Shown here: in pieces, positions 16,482 through 24,207 of the stretch
Layout: each line of letters starts with the position of its first letter
Position numbering within the stretch: the stretch's first letter is position 1
Origin: Oscillospiraceae bacterium
GTDB taxonomy: Bacteria > Bacillota > Clostridia > Oscillospirales > Oscillospiraceae
DNA: 52,049 bases
Direction of reading: 5' to 3'
NCBI GenBank assembly: GCA_016286665.1
Contig: JAEETX010000009.1
Location: forward strand, 1 to 52,049
Program-made: the position numbers and the translations under genes
The notes under the pieces: model-generated
What the model was told of the DNA's origin: nothing
Database searches by the model: none
The model's input: the letters and a program-made list of their open reading frames with translations, nothing else

Positions 16482-16509
16482 GTCTTTCCTCCCTGCGATT
16501 CTCCCGTCG

Positions 16510-16538
16510 ATTCTACCACAGCCGCGGAGGCATTTCAA
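16510..16538 (-). promoter_or_regulatory. Promoter of the SLH-pepV operon
   Basis: On the minus strand TTGAAA (16533-16538), 17 bases, TAGAAT (16510-16515). The start codon follows about 28 bases after the -10 box. Confidence 0.72.
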
Positions 16539-16599
16539 CCGTCACCCCCATGCCCTGAGCGGCATAATCTGGGGTAGAAATCGCTTTTGGGGGTCATGT

Positions 16600-17622
16600 A
16601 TGAACGAAATCTCCGTTTTTCTGGGAGCGAACACGGACCGGGGGTTCTTCTCCCTCTACGACGAGGCGCTCGGCGCGCCGGAGCTCCGGCGGCTCTATGT
16701 GCTCAAGGGCAGCGCGGGCTGCGGGAAATCCGGCTTCCTGAAGAGGCTGGCGGCATGCGCTGTAGCCGAGGGGCTGACCGCGGTGCCTGTCCTTTGCTCC
16801 GGCGATCCGGATTCCCTGGACGGGGTCATCCTTCCGGATCGGGGCGCCGCCGTTTTCGACGGCACCTCCCCCCATGTGCTGGAGCCGCCGCTGACAGGGC
16901 AAAAGGGGTTTTATATCGACCTGAGCCGCTTTTATACTTCGCCTGCGGAGGGGCTGGAGCGCTGGGACGCCGACTACCGGGAGCACTACCGCAAGGCCTA
17001 CCGCTATCTGGCCTCCCTGGGCAGCCTGGAAGGGGTCTGCCGCTGCTCGGAGGACACGCGGCGGGAGATACGGCGGCGCGCCGCTTCGCTGGCAACGCGG
17101 AGCCTGGGCCGGGGAAAGGGCCGGGGCTCCCTTCGCCGCTGCTTCACCGACGCTTTCACCTGCCGCGGACTCGTTTCCCTGGCGGAAAGCCGCCGGGCTC
17201 TTGCGCCCCGCCTCATTTCCCTCGCCGGGGATGCGGAGCGGTCGGACCTCTTTCTGCAAGCGTTTTTGGAGGCGGCGCTGGAGCGGGGAAAGCAGGTCGT
17301 CCTCTGTCCCCATCCCCGAAATCCTCTGCGCATCGCCCATCTGCTGCTGCCGGAAGCGGGGCTGGGACTCACCACCGGCGAGGGCGACCGGCGTATCCGT
17401 CTGGATAAGCTGGGCCCGCCGCCGACGGAGGCGGAAAAGGCGGAGCAGCGGGAACTGGAGCGGCTGGGCGCTTCCCTGCTGACGCGCGCGCAGGCCGAGC
17501 TGGCCCTTGCGAAAAAAGGGCACGACGCGCTGGAAGCGGCCGTCCGACCCTGCATCGACTTTGACGCCGTCACGAAAGAGACGGAAACGCTCGTCCGGCG
17601 CATCCTCGACGACAGAGCATGA
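16600..17622 (+). CDS. P-loop ATPase of the PRK06851 type, single-domain form
   Basis: A 340-residue protein. It starts FLGANTDRGFFSLYDEAL and has a P-loop GSAGCGKSGFLKRLA (residues about 38-52). DPDSLDGVILPDRGAAVFDG is the diagnostic segment of a Firmicute ATPase family associated with sporulating species; normally such proteins are about twice as long with a second P-loop half. Here only one half is present, followed by a Lys/Arg-rich helical region. I place the start at the ATG at 16600, preceded by GGGGGTC, because an upstream start would add 40 residues translated across the divergent promoter. No function is established. It is alone on its strand, with a terminator after it. Confidence 0.75.
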   Translation: MNEISVFLGANTDRGFFSLYDEALGAPELRRLYVLKGSAGCGKSGFLKRLAACAVAEGLTAVPVLCSGDPDSLDGVILPDRGAAVFDGTSPHVLEPPLTGQKGFYIDLSRFYTSPAEGLERWDADYREHYRKAYRYLASLGSLEGVCRCSEDTRREIRRRAASLATRSLGRGKGRGSLRRCFTDAFTCRGLVSLAESRRALAPRLISLAGDAERSDLFLQAFLEAALERGKQVVLCPHPRNPLRIAHLLLPEAGLGLTTGEGDRRIRLDKLGPPPTEAEKAEQRELERLGASLLTRAQAELALAKKGHDALEAAVRPCIDFDAVTKETETLVRRILDDRA

Positions 17623-17623
17623 A

Positions 17624-17665
17624 GAAGCCGCCCTGCGCACAGCTTTGTGCGGGGGCGGCTTTTTC
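17624..17665 (+). terminator. Terminator after the P-loop ATPase gene
   Basis: AAGCCGCCC...GCACA / TGTGC...GGGCGGCTT hairpin followed by TTTTT. It lies between convergent genes and may also stop the minus-strand DUF169 operon, whose tail is less U-rich. Confidence 0.85.
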
Positions 17666-17677
17666 AGTACGCTTCCC

Positions 17678-18496
17678 TTATCGCTTGCCGGGGATCCACT
17701 CCGCTCCGGTCTCCAGGCCCCATTTGGCGAACATATCGTTGTAGAATTTGGGGCGGGCGTAATCCGGGCGGATATCGTAAGCCAGTTCCTTATAGCCGAA
17801 GCCCGCCCGCTTCAGGTCCCGCGCCGCCTGGATCAAATCCGCCAGCGTGTCGCCGGAGAGCGTGAAGATCATCTCGTTTTCCCCGCAGAGGCTGCGCTCG
17901 TATTCCCCCGCGTCGGGCATGGACACGTTGTAGCGCATCTCCCCGTTCAGCACGGGCACCAGGGCCGCGCCGCAGGAATCGCAGGTATCCAGGCAGGCCT
18001 GGGTGATCTCGCCGGTGTGATACTTCGCGGCCATGAGGAGCTGCCGGAGCTGACCGGGCTCGCAGTAGATCATCACGGCGTCCGGCACGAACCGGCAGGA
18101 TTCCAGAGGCGCGACGGCCATGCCGTCCTTTTTCTTATTCTCGTCGATATAGGGGAATTTCTCGCAGAAATGCCGGTAGCTCACCTGCGGGTCCCGGATG
18201 AAGTAGCCGCTGCCCACGTATTTCTTATCCGCTTCGTCCAGGGTGCGCAGGCGGAAATTGATGACCGGCCACAGGCACCAGTGATCCTCCGGGAAGATAG
18301 CCAGATGGTTGCGGGTCCTGCGGACAAACGCCAGCGCCTGGCAGAGGGCGTAGTGGATGCCCTCTGCGGAAGGCTGACGGCAGCCCTCCGGGACTTCCTC
18401 CCGATCGATCAGCTTGATGGCCATGGGGGCCGTGCGAAGGCAGAATATCTCCTCGATCTCTTTTCCGATGCCGTTGATTTCTTCGAGCGTCAGCAT
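17678..18496 (-). CDS. DUF169-family protein
   Basis: A 272-residue cytosolic protein of the DUF169 (COG2043) family, common in anaerobes and methanogens and without an assigned reaction. Recognised from the N-terminal helix EEIFCLRTAPMAIKLIDREE, the early Cys-containing ALCQALAFVRR, and FVPDAVMIYCEPGQLRQLLMA. A Cys cluster CLDTCDSCGAAL lies near the middle and is a possible metal or redox site. The ATG at 18496 follows AGGAGGGACCCTCAC; a longer open reading upstream overlaps the previous gene and is not used. It is the last gene of a redox operon with a TlpA-like lipoprotein, a CXXC micro-protein and a membrane 4Fe-4S protein. Confidence 0.85.
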   Translation of the reverse strand: MLTLEEINGIGKEIEEIFCLRTAPMAIKLIDREEVPEGCRQPSAEGIHYALCQALAFVRRTRNHLAIFPEDHWCLWPVINFRLRTLDEADKKYVGSGYFIRDPQVSYRHFCEKFPYIDENKKKDGMAVAPLESCRFVPDAVMIYCEPGQLRQLLMAAKYHTGEITQACLDTCDSCGAALVPVLNGEMRYNVSMPDAGEYERSLCGENEMIFTLSGDTLADLIQAARDLKRAGFGYKELAYDIRPDYARPKFYNDMFAKWGLETGAEWIPGKR

Positions 18497-18522
18497 GTGA
18501 GGGTCCCTCCTGTATTTCCGTT

Positions 18523-19413
18523 TTATTTCTTCTTTGCCAGGCCCCCGGCGGGGTCCTTCATCGACCATGCTCCGCCGGAGAAGGACAGGGCGCCGGCAGG
18601 GCAGCTGCGCACACAGGCGCCGCAGCGGATGCATTCGGCGCTGTTGGGATCGCTCTTGACGTGCACCTCCATGGGGCAGCTTTTCTCGCACTTCCCGCAG
18701 GAGACGCACCGATCCCCGTCCAGCTTCAGGCGCAGGAAGCTGATTTTCTGAAACAGGGAGTAGAACGCGCCAAGGGGACAGAGATACTTGCAGAAGGGGC
18801 GGTGGATGAACACGGAGGCCAGCACCGTCAGGATCAAAAGAATGAGCTTCCACCGAAACAGGAACCCGACGGCGCTGCGAAGCTCCTGCCGCAGCAGCAC
18901 CAGGGGGACGCCGCCCTCCAGCGTCCCCACGGGGCAGAGGAATTTGCAGAAGAAGGGTTCCCCGATCCCCAGCGAATCCCGCCAGAAGAACGGCAGCGCA
19001 AAGACCAGGATCAGCAGCACCGCATATTTCACATAGCGCAGCGCCCGATCCGGCTTTTCCGCTATCTTCAGCTTCGGCACGGGGATCTTATACAGCAGCT
19101 CCTGGATAAGGCCGAAGACGCAGAGCCAGCCGCAGACGAAGCGGCCGACCAGCAGCCCGACGGCCGCCAGATAACCCACCACGGAAAAGGCAAATCTCCG
19201 TTTCCGCGCGTCGAAGATCGACTGCATGGCCCCGATGGGGCAGGACCCCAGCGCGCCGGGGCAGGAATAGCAGTTCATGCCCGGCACGCAGAAGTTTTTC
19301 AGCGGGCCCTGATAGATGGTCCCCTTGATAAATCCGGTCACATAGGCGTTGGAAAGAACGCCCCACCCCGCCTGCACCGCTTTCCGCAGCGCGGCGATAT
19401 GCTTCCCTCTCAT
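18523..19413 (-). CDS. Membrane 4Fe-4S polyferredoxin (NapH/YccM-like)
   Basis: A 296-residue membrane protein with about five or six helices. Cysteine motifs in order: NCYSCPGALGSCPIG near residue 48, FVCGWLCVFG near 92, KFLCPVGT near 156, KYLCPLGAF near 209, then two 4Fe-4S ferredoxin motifs CVSCGKCEKSCP and CIRCGACVRSCP at the C-terminus. This is the NapH-type electron conduit that passes electrons through the membrane to or from an extracytoplasmic partner. The natural partner here is the TlpA-like lipoprotein two genes upstream. Start codon is 1 base after the stop of the CXXC micro-protein, so translation is coupled. Confidence 0.9.
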   Translation of the reverse strand: MRGKHIAALRKAVQAGWGVLSNAYVTGFIKGTIYQGPLKNFCVPGMNCYSCPGALGSCPIGAMQSIFDARKRRFAFSVVGYLAAVGLLVGRFVCGWLCVFGLIQELLYKIPVPKLKIAEKPDRALRYVKYAVLLILVFALPFFWRDSLGIGEPFFCKFLCPVGTLEGGVPLVLLRQELRSAVGFLFRWKLILLILTVLASVFIHRPFCKYLCPLGAFYSLFQKISFLRLKLDGDRCVSCGKCEKSCPMEVHVKSDPNSAECIRCGACVRSCPAGALSFSGGAWSMKDPAGGLAKKK

Positions 19414-19414
19414 T

Positions 19415-19561
19415 TCAGCCGATCCCGATGCATTCCAGGCAAACGGTGCTTGCCTTCCGGTGAACGGTTTTCAGCTCGCCCCGGCTTACGCCGAACAGGC
19501 AGGAGGCGACCGCCAGCGCCAGCAGCAGCGCGGCAAGGGCCAGTTTTGCTTTCCGCTTCAT
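19415..19561 (-). CDS. CD1871A-type CXXC micro-protein (48 residues)
   Basis: Easily missed because it is short. It reads MKRKAKLALAALLLALAVAS..., one membrane helix or signal anchor, and ends VCLECIGIG. The C-terminal CLECIGIG is the hallmark of the small CXXC family named after C. difficile CD1871A, which sits in the same kind of cluster with a TlpA-like redoxin and a 4Fe-4S membrane protein. GAGGA precedes the ATG at 19561, the stop is 1 base from the next start, and the frame lies in a coding-sized gap of the operon. The CXXC pair may relay disulfide electrons or bind a metal between the membrane protein and the lipoprotein; this is inference. Confidence 0.85.
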   Translation of the reverse strand: MKRKAKLALAALLLALAVASCLFGVSRGELKTVHRKASTVCLECIGIG

Positions 19562-19583
19562 CGTCGGTTCCTCATTTCCGCTG

Positions 19584-20726
19584 TCAGCCGGCTTCCGCCA
19601 GGCACTCCAGGATCAGCGTCTCCCACTCCGAAGCGGGCATGGCGCTGACGATGGGGCCCCGCAGGATATGTCCCGCGGCGTCCACAAGATAGGTCGTGGG
19701 AACATATTGAAGCTCCGTGGCTTCCGCCAGCTCCCCGCTCAGGGCCAGGATCGGATAGTCGACGCCGGTGGTATCCAGGATATCCCTGGCGTCCTCCACG
19801 ATCTCCGGCTGGATATTGCCCCGTGCATCCAGGATATCGCAGGTCAGGCCCACGATGCCGAAGCCCTGACCGGCATAGGTCCGGGCAAGGTCGCCCAGGC
19901 CTGGCATTTCCGAGATGCAGGGGCCGCAGAAGGTGCCCCAGATGTTCAGGAGCGTCACCTTGTTTCCGGCGATGAGACCGCCGAGAGAGATTTCGTTCCC
20001 CTCCAGGTCGGGAAGCGCTGCGGCCATGAACGCCGCGCCCAGTTCATCGGCGCTCATCGCTTTCGGCAGCGTCAGGGGAAGGATTTCCACGTCGTCCTCC
20101 ATCTCCGCCGCCGCCTGCGTAAGGGCGTCGTAAAGGGAAGCGTCCTCCGGCGCGACGAAGCCCGAGAAATAAGCATAGTAATCCGGATATTGCCTGAACA
20201 TTTCGGCATAGTCCAGCCAATAGTAATAGAAGACGTCGTTTTTGCCGAGATAGCGGAAAATCGCATCGTCCGGCGCCTGCTCCGAAGCATAACCGTCGAT
20301 TTCAAGGAACTGTACGCCGTAGGGGTCATCTTCGCCGGGATCGGGGTTGACCAAAGAGAGATAGAGGCTGGCGGTGTCTTTTTCCACGATCACGTCCGCC
20401 GTCAGCCGCTCCTGATTCTCCAGCAGCAGTCCGCTGAGGGGAAGATGCAGCCCCATCATGGGCGCTTCCACCGCGCCGTCCGAAGGGGCAAGGGAAAAGT
20501 AGCCCAGGTTTTCCGAGCCGTCGGAGACCGGTTCGGGGGCGGGCTCCGGCGTCGCCGCGGGCGCGGCGGTGCTTTCGTGGGTCGGCACGGCGGTGCTTTC
20601 GGGGGTCGGGGCGGCTGCGGCGGGCGTCTGCGTGGGCGCGGGGCTTGCAGGTCCCGGGTCCGGCTTCGCCGCGCAGCCGGCGGCCAGCAGCAGGACGGCC
20701 AGCAAGAAGACCAGCGTTTTTTTCAT
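19584..20726 (-). CDS. TlpA-like thioredoxin-domain lipoprotein
   Basis: A 380-residue extracytoplasmic redox protein. It has a lipoprotein signal ending LLLAAGCAAKPD (lipid-modified Cys near residue 18), a Pro/Thr/Ala-rich linker to about residue 70, then a roughly 150-residue region I do not recognise. The C-terminal AlkyI-hydroperoxide-reductase/TlpA domain has the active site NIWGTFCGPCISEMP (CGPC near residue 265) and the cis-Pro segment YVPTTYLVDAAG. Such proteins reduce or rearrange disulfides outside the cell, fed by membrane electron carriers like the NapH-type protein two genes downstream. AAGGAAAA precedes the ATG; the start lies 19 bases after the M32 peptidase stop. Confidence 0.9.
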   Translation of the reverse strand: MKKTLVFLLAVLLLAAGCAAKPDPGPASPAPTQTPAAAAPTPESTAVPTHESTAAPAATPEPAPEPVSDGSENLGYFSLAPSDGAVEAPMMGLHLPLSGLLLENQERLTADVIVEKDTASLYLSLVNPDPGEDDPYGVQFLEIDGYASEQAPDDAIFRYLGKNDVFYYYWLDYAEMFRQYPDYYAYFSGFVAPEDASLYDALTQAAAEMEDDVEILPLTLPKAMSADELGAAFMAAALPDLEGNEISLGGLIAGNKVTLLNIWGTFCGPCISEMPGLGDLARTYAGQGFGIVGLTCDILDARGNIQPEIVEDARDILDTTGVDYPILALSGELAEATELQYVPTTYLVDAAGHILRGPIVSAMPASEWETLILECLAEAG

Positions 20727-20745
20727 CGCGTTTTCCTTCTCTGCT

Positions 20746-22251
20746 TCACAGTCCGTAAATGGCGCTGTACTTTTCTTTCAGATAATCGGTGTAGTAGGTG
20801 GGGTCGAAGGGCGCTTCCGCCGCCTGCTCAAAGAGCTCCTGCGGATCGTACAGGCTCCCCTTTTTCCAGATGCGTTCCGTCAGCCAGTCGAGGATGGGCG
20901 TCAGGTCCCCGGAGGCGACCGCCGCATCTACGTCGACCGTCTCCTTCATTTTTGCCAGCAGCTGCGCCCCGTAGGCGGAGCCCAGGGCATAGGAGGGGAA
21001 ATAGCCGATGCTGCCGCCGGACCAGTGGCTGTCCTGCAGCACGCCCCGCCGGTCGTCCGGCACGTCCAGTCCCAGGTATTCCTTCACCTTGGCATTCCAT
21101 GCTGAGGGCAGATCCGCCACGGCCAGGCTGCCTTCCATCAGCTGTTTCTCCAGCTCATAGCGCAGCATGACGTGGAGGCAGTAGCTCAGCTCGTCCGCCT
21201 CCGTGCGGATCAGGCCGGGCTCGGCAATGTTGGCGGCCCGGTAAAGCATATCCTCCGTGACGCCCTCCATCTGCTGCGGGAACAGCTCCTGCAGCTTCGG
21301 CAGCAGATTGTGGATGAATCCGCGGCTGCGGCCGATGATGTTTTCAAAAAAGCGGCTCTGGCTCTCGTGGATGCTCATGGAAGCGCCGCCGGACAGCATG
21401 GTGTCCTCCAGCTCGTCTCCCGAATGGAGCTCATACAGGGCGTGGCCGCCCTCATGGACCACGCTGAACAGGCTGGAGAGGGGATCATCCAGGTGGTAGT
21501 GGGTGGTGATGCGCACGTCGTGCTTGGAATAGCCGTCGGTGAAGGGATGCTCCGTTTCGCCGATGGAGCAGTATTCTCGGTCGATGCCGATGGCGGACAT
21601 GAGCCAGTCGGAGAGCTTGCGCTGCTGCTCGATGGGGAATTCCTGATGGATAAACGCGCAGTCGGGCTGCCCTTTTTCCGCTACCCGGCGGATCAGCGGG
21701 ACCAGCCGCTCCTTCAGCACGTCGAAGAACGCGTCCAGCGTCTCCATGGTAAGGCCCCGCTCATACTGATCCAGCAGGGCGTCGTAGGGCTTTTTCTCCG
21801 GTGCCAGCCAGGCGGCCAGCTTTTTGTTGAAGGCCACGATCTTTTCCATATAGGGCCGGAAGGCGGGCCAGTCGCTCTCCACCTTGGCCTTGTGCCAGAC
21901 CGCGTCCGCCTCGTTCAGCAGTACGTTATAGGCGATATATTCCTCTTTCGGGATCTTCTTTGTGCGCTCGTAATCCCGCCAAAGCTCCGAGACCTCCCGG
22001 CGGGTGATGAAGTCCAGCTCCTCCCTGCGCGCCATCAGGGCGGCCAGCAGCTTCCCCGTCTCCTCCCCTGTCTGGAGCTCGTAGCTCACCTCGGAGAGGA
22101 CGGCCAGCGTCTTTCCCCGGTCCTCCGCGCCCCCCGGCGGGGCGATGGTGGCGGCGTCATAGTACAAAACGCCCTGGGCGTGACCGTAGGCCCGCATCTT
22201 GGAGACCAGCGTCCGCAGCTGTTCGATCAGTTCTTCCGTTTTCTGTTCCAT
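20746..22251 (-). CDS. M32-family metallocarboxypeptidase (carboxypeptidase Taq type)
   Basis: A 501-residue cytosolic zinc carboxypeptidase, the usual size for the family. The zinc site is SVVHEGGHALYELHSG (HExxH), with the family's HESQSRFFENI segment about 30 residues later carrying the third ligand region. It starts MEQKTEELIEQL at an ATG with GCGGAGGAAGC directly upstream; an in-frame extension past the promoter is rejected. It probably trims peptides together with the divergently transcribed pepT. It is the first gene of the minus-strand run leading into the TlpA/CXXC/4Fe-4S/DUF169 genes, though a functional link with redox chemistry is not evident. Confidence 0.94.
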   Translation of the reverse strand: MEQKTEELIEQLRTLVSKMRAYGHAQGVLYYDAATIAPPGGAEDRGKTLAVLSEVSYELQTGEETGKLLAALMARREELDFITRREVSELWRDYERTKKIPKEEYIAYNVLLNEADAVWHKAKVESDWPAFRPYMEKIVAFNKKLAAWLAPEKKPYDALLDQYERGLTMETLDAFFDVLKERLVPLIRRVAEKGQPDCAFIHQEFPIEQQRKLSDWLMSAIGIDREYCSIGETEHPFTDGYSKHDVRITTHYHLDDPLSSLFSVVHEGGHALYELHSGDELEDTMLSGGASMSIHESQSRFFENIIGRSRGFIHNLLPKLQELFPQQMEGVTEDMLYRAANIAEPGLIRTEADELSYCLHVMLRYELEKQLMEGSLAVADLPSAWNAKVKEYLGLDVPDDRRGVLQDSHWSGGSIGYFPSYALGSAYGAQLLAKMKETVDVDAAVASGDLTPILDWLTERIWKKGSLYDPQELFEQAAEAPFDPTYYTDYLKEKYSAIYGL

Positions 22252-22281
22252 AGCTTCCTCCGCAGCATAATGATCAGGATC

Positions 22282-22310
22282 ATCATAGTGCCTTTCCGGG
22301 GCAAAGTCAA
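22282..22310 (-). promoter_or_regulatory. Promoter of the M32-redox operon
   Basis: On the minus strand TTGACT (22305-22310), 17 bases, TATGAT (22282-22287). The inverted repeat ATGATC-AG-GATCAT overlaps the -10 and start-site region and could be an operator. No other promoter is evident before the downstream redox genes. Confidence 0.72.
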
Positions 22311-22320
22311 TCTCCCGCCC

Positions 22321-22349
22321 TTGACAAAGGGGCGCAAGATTGGAATAAT
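22321..22349 (+). promoter_or_regulatory. Promoter of pepT
   Basis: TTGACA (22321-22326), 17 bases, AATAAT (22344-22349). It is back-to-back with the M32 promoter, with the two -35 boxes only 10 bases apart. Confidence 0.7.
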
Positions 22350-22387
22350 GTGGGTAATCCGCCGAATAGGCTAAGGGAGGAATCAGA

Positions 22388-23614
22388 ATGGAAGACGTAT
22401 TGGACCGCTTCCTGCGGTATGTGAAGATCGACACGCAGTCGGAGGAAAACGGAAAGCACCCCAGCACCGGCAAACAGTTCGACCTGGCCAGGCTGCTGGC
22501 GGCGGAGCTGCGGGCAATGGGCGCTTCCGAAGTCAGTCTGGATGAGGAATACTGCTATGTGTATGCTTCGATCCCCTCCAATCTGCCCGAAGGGAAACGC
22601 GCGCCCACCGTGGGCTTCATGGCCCATATGGACACCTCCAGCGCCGTCAGCGGCGCGGGGGTAAAGCCCCGGATCATCCGCTTCACCGGAGAAGACGTGG
22701 ACCTGGGCGGTGACGGAAAGCATATCCTGAGCCTGCGGGATTTCCCCATGATGAAATCCCTGATCGGCGAAGAGCTGGTCGTCACCGACGGGACTACCCT
22801 GCTGGGGGCGGACGACAAGGCCGGCGTCGCGGAGATCATGACCATGGCGGAAACGCTGCTGCAGACCCCGGCGATCCGGCACGGAAAGCTGCTGATCTGC
22901 TTTACCCCCGACGAGGAGGTGGGCGGCGGAACGGCAAAGATCGACCTGAAGCGATTCTGCGCCGATTTCGCCTATACGGTAGACGGCGGACCGCTGGGCG
23001 GCATGGAGTATGAAAACTTCAACGCCGCTTCCGGGAAGCTCACCGTTCACGGGCGCAGCATCCACCCCGGCAGCGCCAAAAACACCATGCGGAACGCGCT
23101 GCTGACGGCCATGGAGTTTCAGAGCCTGCTGCCCGTCTTTGCCAACCCCATGTACACCGAGGGTTACGAGGGCTTCTACCACCTCTGCGAGCTTCACGGC
23201 GACGTGGAAACGGCGGAGGCGGAATACATCCTTCGGGATCACGACAAGGCGAAATTCGAGGAAAAGAAAGCCTTTTTCCGGGAATGCGGCGATTTCCTCA
23301 ACCGGAAATACGGCGCCGGCACCTGCGAGACGGAGGTCCGGGATTCCTATTACAACATGAAAGAGCTGATCCTCCCCCGCATGGAGATCGTGGACAAGGC
23401 CAGAGAAGCCATGGAGGAGCTTGGGATCACGCCCGTCGTCTCCCCCATTCGGGGCGGCACCGACGGAGCGATGCTCACCCATATGGGCATCCCCTGCCCC
23501 AACCTGTGCACCGGCGGCGGCAACTGCCACGGGCGCTTTGAATACGCCTCGGTCCCGCAGATGCGCAAGACTTCCGAGCTCCTTGTCCGGATCGCGGAAA
23601 AACACGCAGAATGA
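22388..23614 (+). CDS. pepT: Peptidase T (tripeptide aminopeptidase)
   Basis: A 408-residue cytosolic M20B zinc peptidase, exact family size, that removes the N-terminal residue of tripeptides. Zinc and catalytic residues are visible in GFMAHMDTSSA (His, Asp), GADDKAGVAEIM (bridging Asp), FTPDEEVGGG (catalytic and ligand Glu), and the late TGGGNCHGRFEYAS (His). HPGSAKNTM is the dimerisation-domain substrate loop. The ATG follows AAGGGAGGAATCAG. It is transcribed away from the M32 carboxypeptidase; together they suggest growth on peptides. Confidence 0.96.
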   Translation: MEDVLDRFLRYVKIDTQSEENGKHPSTGKQFDLARLLAAELRAMGASEVSLDEEYCYVYASIPSNLPEGKRAPTVGFMAHMDTSSAVSGAGVKPRIIRFTGEDVDLGGDGKHILSLRDFPMMKSLIGEELVVTDGTTLLGADDKAGVAEIMTMAETLLQTPAIRHGKLLICFTPDEEVGGGTAKIDLKRFCADFAYTVDGGPLGGMEYENFNAASGKLTVHGRSIHPGSAKNTMRNALLTAMEFQSLLPVFANPMYTEGYEGFYHLCELHGDVETAEAEYILRDHDKAKFEEKKAFFRECGDFLNRKYGAGTCETEVRDSYYNMKELILPRMEIVDKAREAMEELGITPVVSPIRGGTDGAMLTHMGIPCPNLCTGGGNCHGRFEYASVPQMRKTSELLVRIAEKHAE

Positions 23615-23627
23615 GGGAAAACGTCAA

Positions 23628-23656
23628 AAGACGCGCAGCAGAAAGCTGCGCGTCTT
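23628..23656. terminator. Bidirectional terminator
   Basis: AAGACGCGCAGC / GCTGCGCGTCTT, 12-bp perfect stem, 5-base loop, between pepT and the convergent small gene. The minus-strand tail is TTTTGACG. Confidence 0.82.
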
Positions 23657-23675
23657 GTCGTGTCCGGGAAGCCGG

Positions 23676-24011
23676 TCAGCCCTGGGGAGGCTGTGCGCCG
23701 GGAGCGGGCATATTGGTCATGTCGATATAGTTCACCCGGTTTTTCTTGCAGAACTTCTGCAGCTGCGCCTTGTAGCCCTCCCAGTACTTATCGTCGGATT
23801 TCACCTTGATGATGGGGGTGCCCATGGGCTCCGACTTTTTGCGGATGGTGATCATTTCCTGCATTTCCTTCTTGAAAAGCTTCTTGACCTCCATCTTCAT
23901 GACGGTGATCTCCTGCAGCTCGTCGGCCTTCCAGCTCATGCGGGTTGCCTGGGTGCCCATGGTGACGCCGGCTACGATCTCGGTGTCGTCGATAAAAATG
24001 CGTTCTTTCAT
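23676..24011 (-). CDS. Hypothetical 111-residue protein
   Basis: I do not recognise this protein. It starts MKERIFIDDTEIVAGVTMG, is rich in Lys/Met/Glu through the middle (AVKKLFKKEMQEMITIRKK-like stretch), and ends in a short Pro/Gly-rich tail. It has no signal peptide or membrane helix and a single Cys in LQKFCKKNR. The predicted pattern of strand followed by amphipathic helix suggests a small soluble domain. It is real: GGGAGG lies upstream, a promoter with correct spacing precedes it, and a terminator follows. It stands alone between pepT and hppA, so context gives no clue. Confidence 0.75.
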   Translation of the reverse strand: MKERIFIDDTEIVAGVTMGTQATRMSWKADELQEITVMKMEVKKLFKKEMQEMITIRKKSEPMGTPIIKVKSDDKYWEGYKAQLQKFCKKNRVNYIDMTNMPAPGAQPPQG

Positions 24012-24058
24012 GTGTCTGACGCTATCCTCCCATATTAATCAGGTTTTGCTATACACAT

Positions 24059-24087
24059 ATATTAGTTTTTTTCCCCGGAAAAATCAA
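24059..24087 (-). promoter_or_regulatory. Promoter of the 111-residue gene
   Basis: On the minus strand TTGATT (24082-24087), 17 bases, TAATAT (24059-24064), in an AT-rich patch. Confidence 0.62.
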
Positions 24088-24131
24088 TAACAATTTCCAT
24101 GAGTTTTTCTGGAATTTGTGAATCTTTTTTC

Positions 24132-24160
24132 TTGTCGCGGCCAAAGCATTATGCTATAAT
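24132..24160 (+). promoter_or_regulatory. Promoter of hppA
   Basis: TTGTCG (24132-24137), 17 bases, TATAAT (24155-24160) preceded by TATGC. The leader to the start codon is about 40 bases. Confidence 0.7.
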
Positions 24161-24207
24161 GCACGATGCTGCTAACCCAAAAATAAAAAACAGGAGTGAA
24201 ACAGAGT

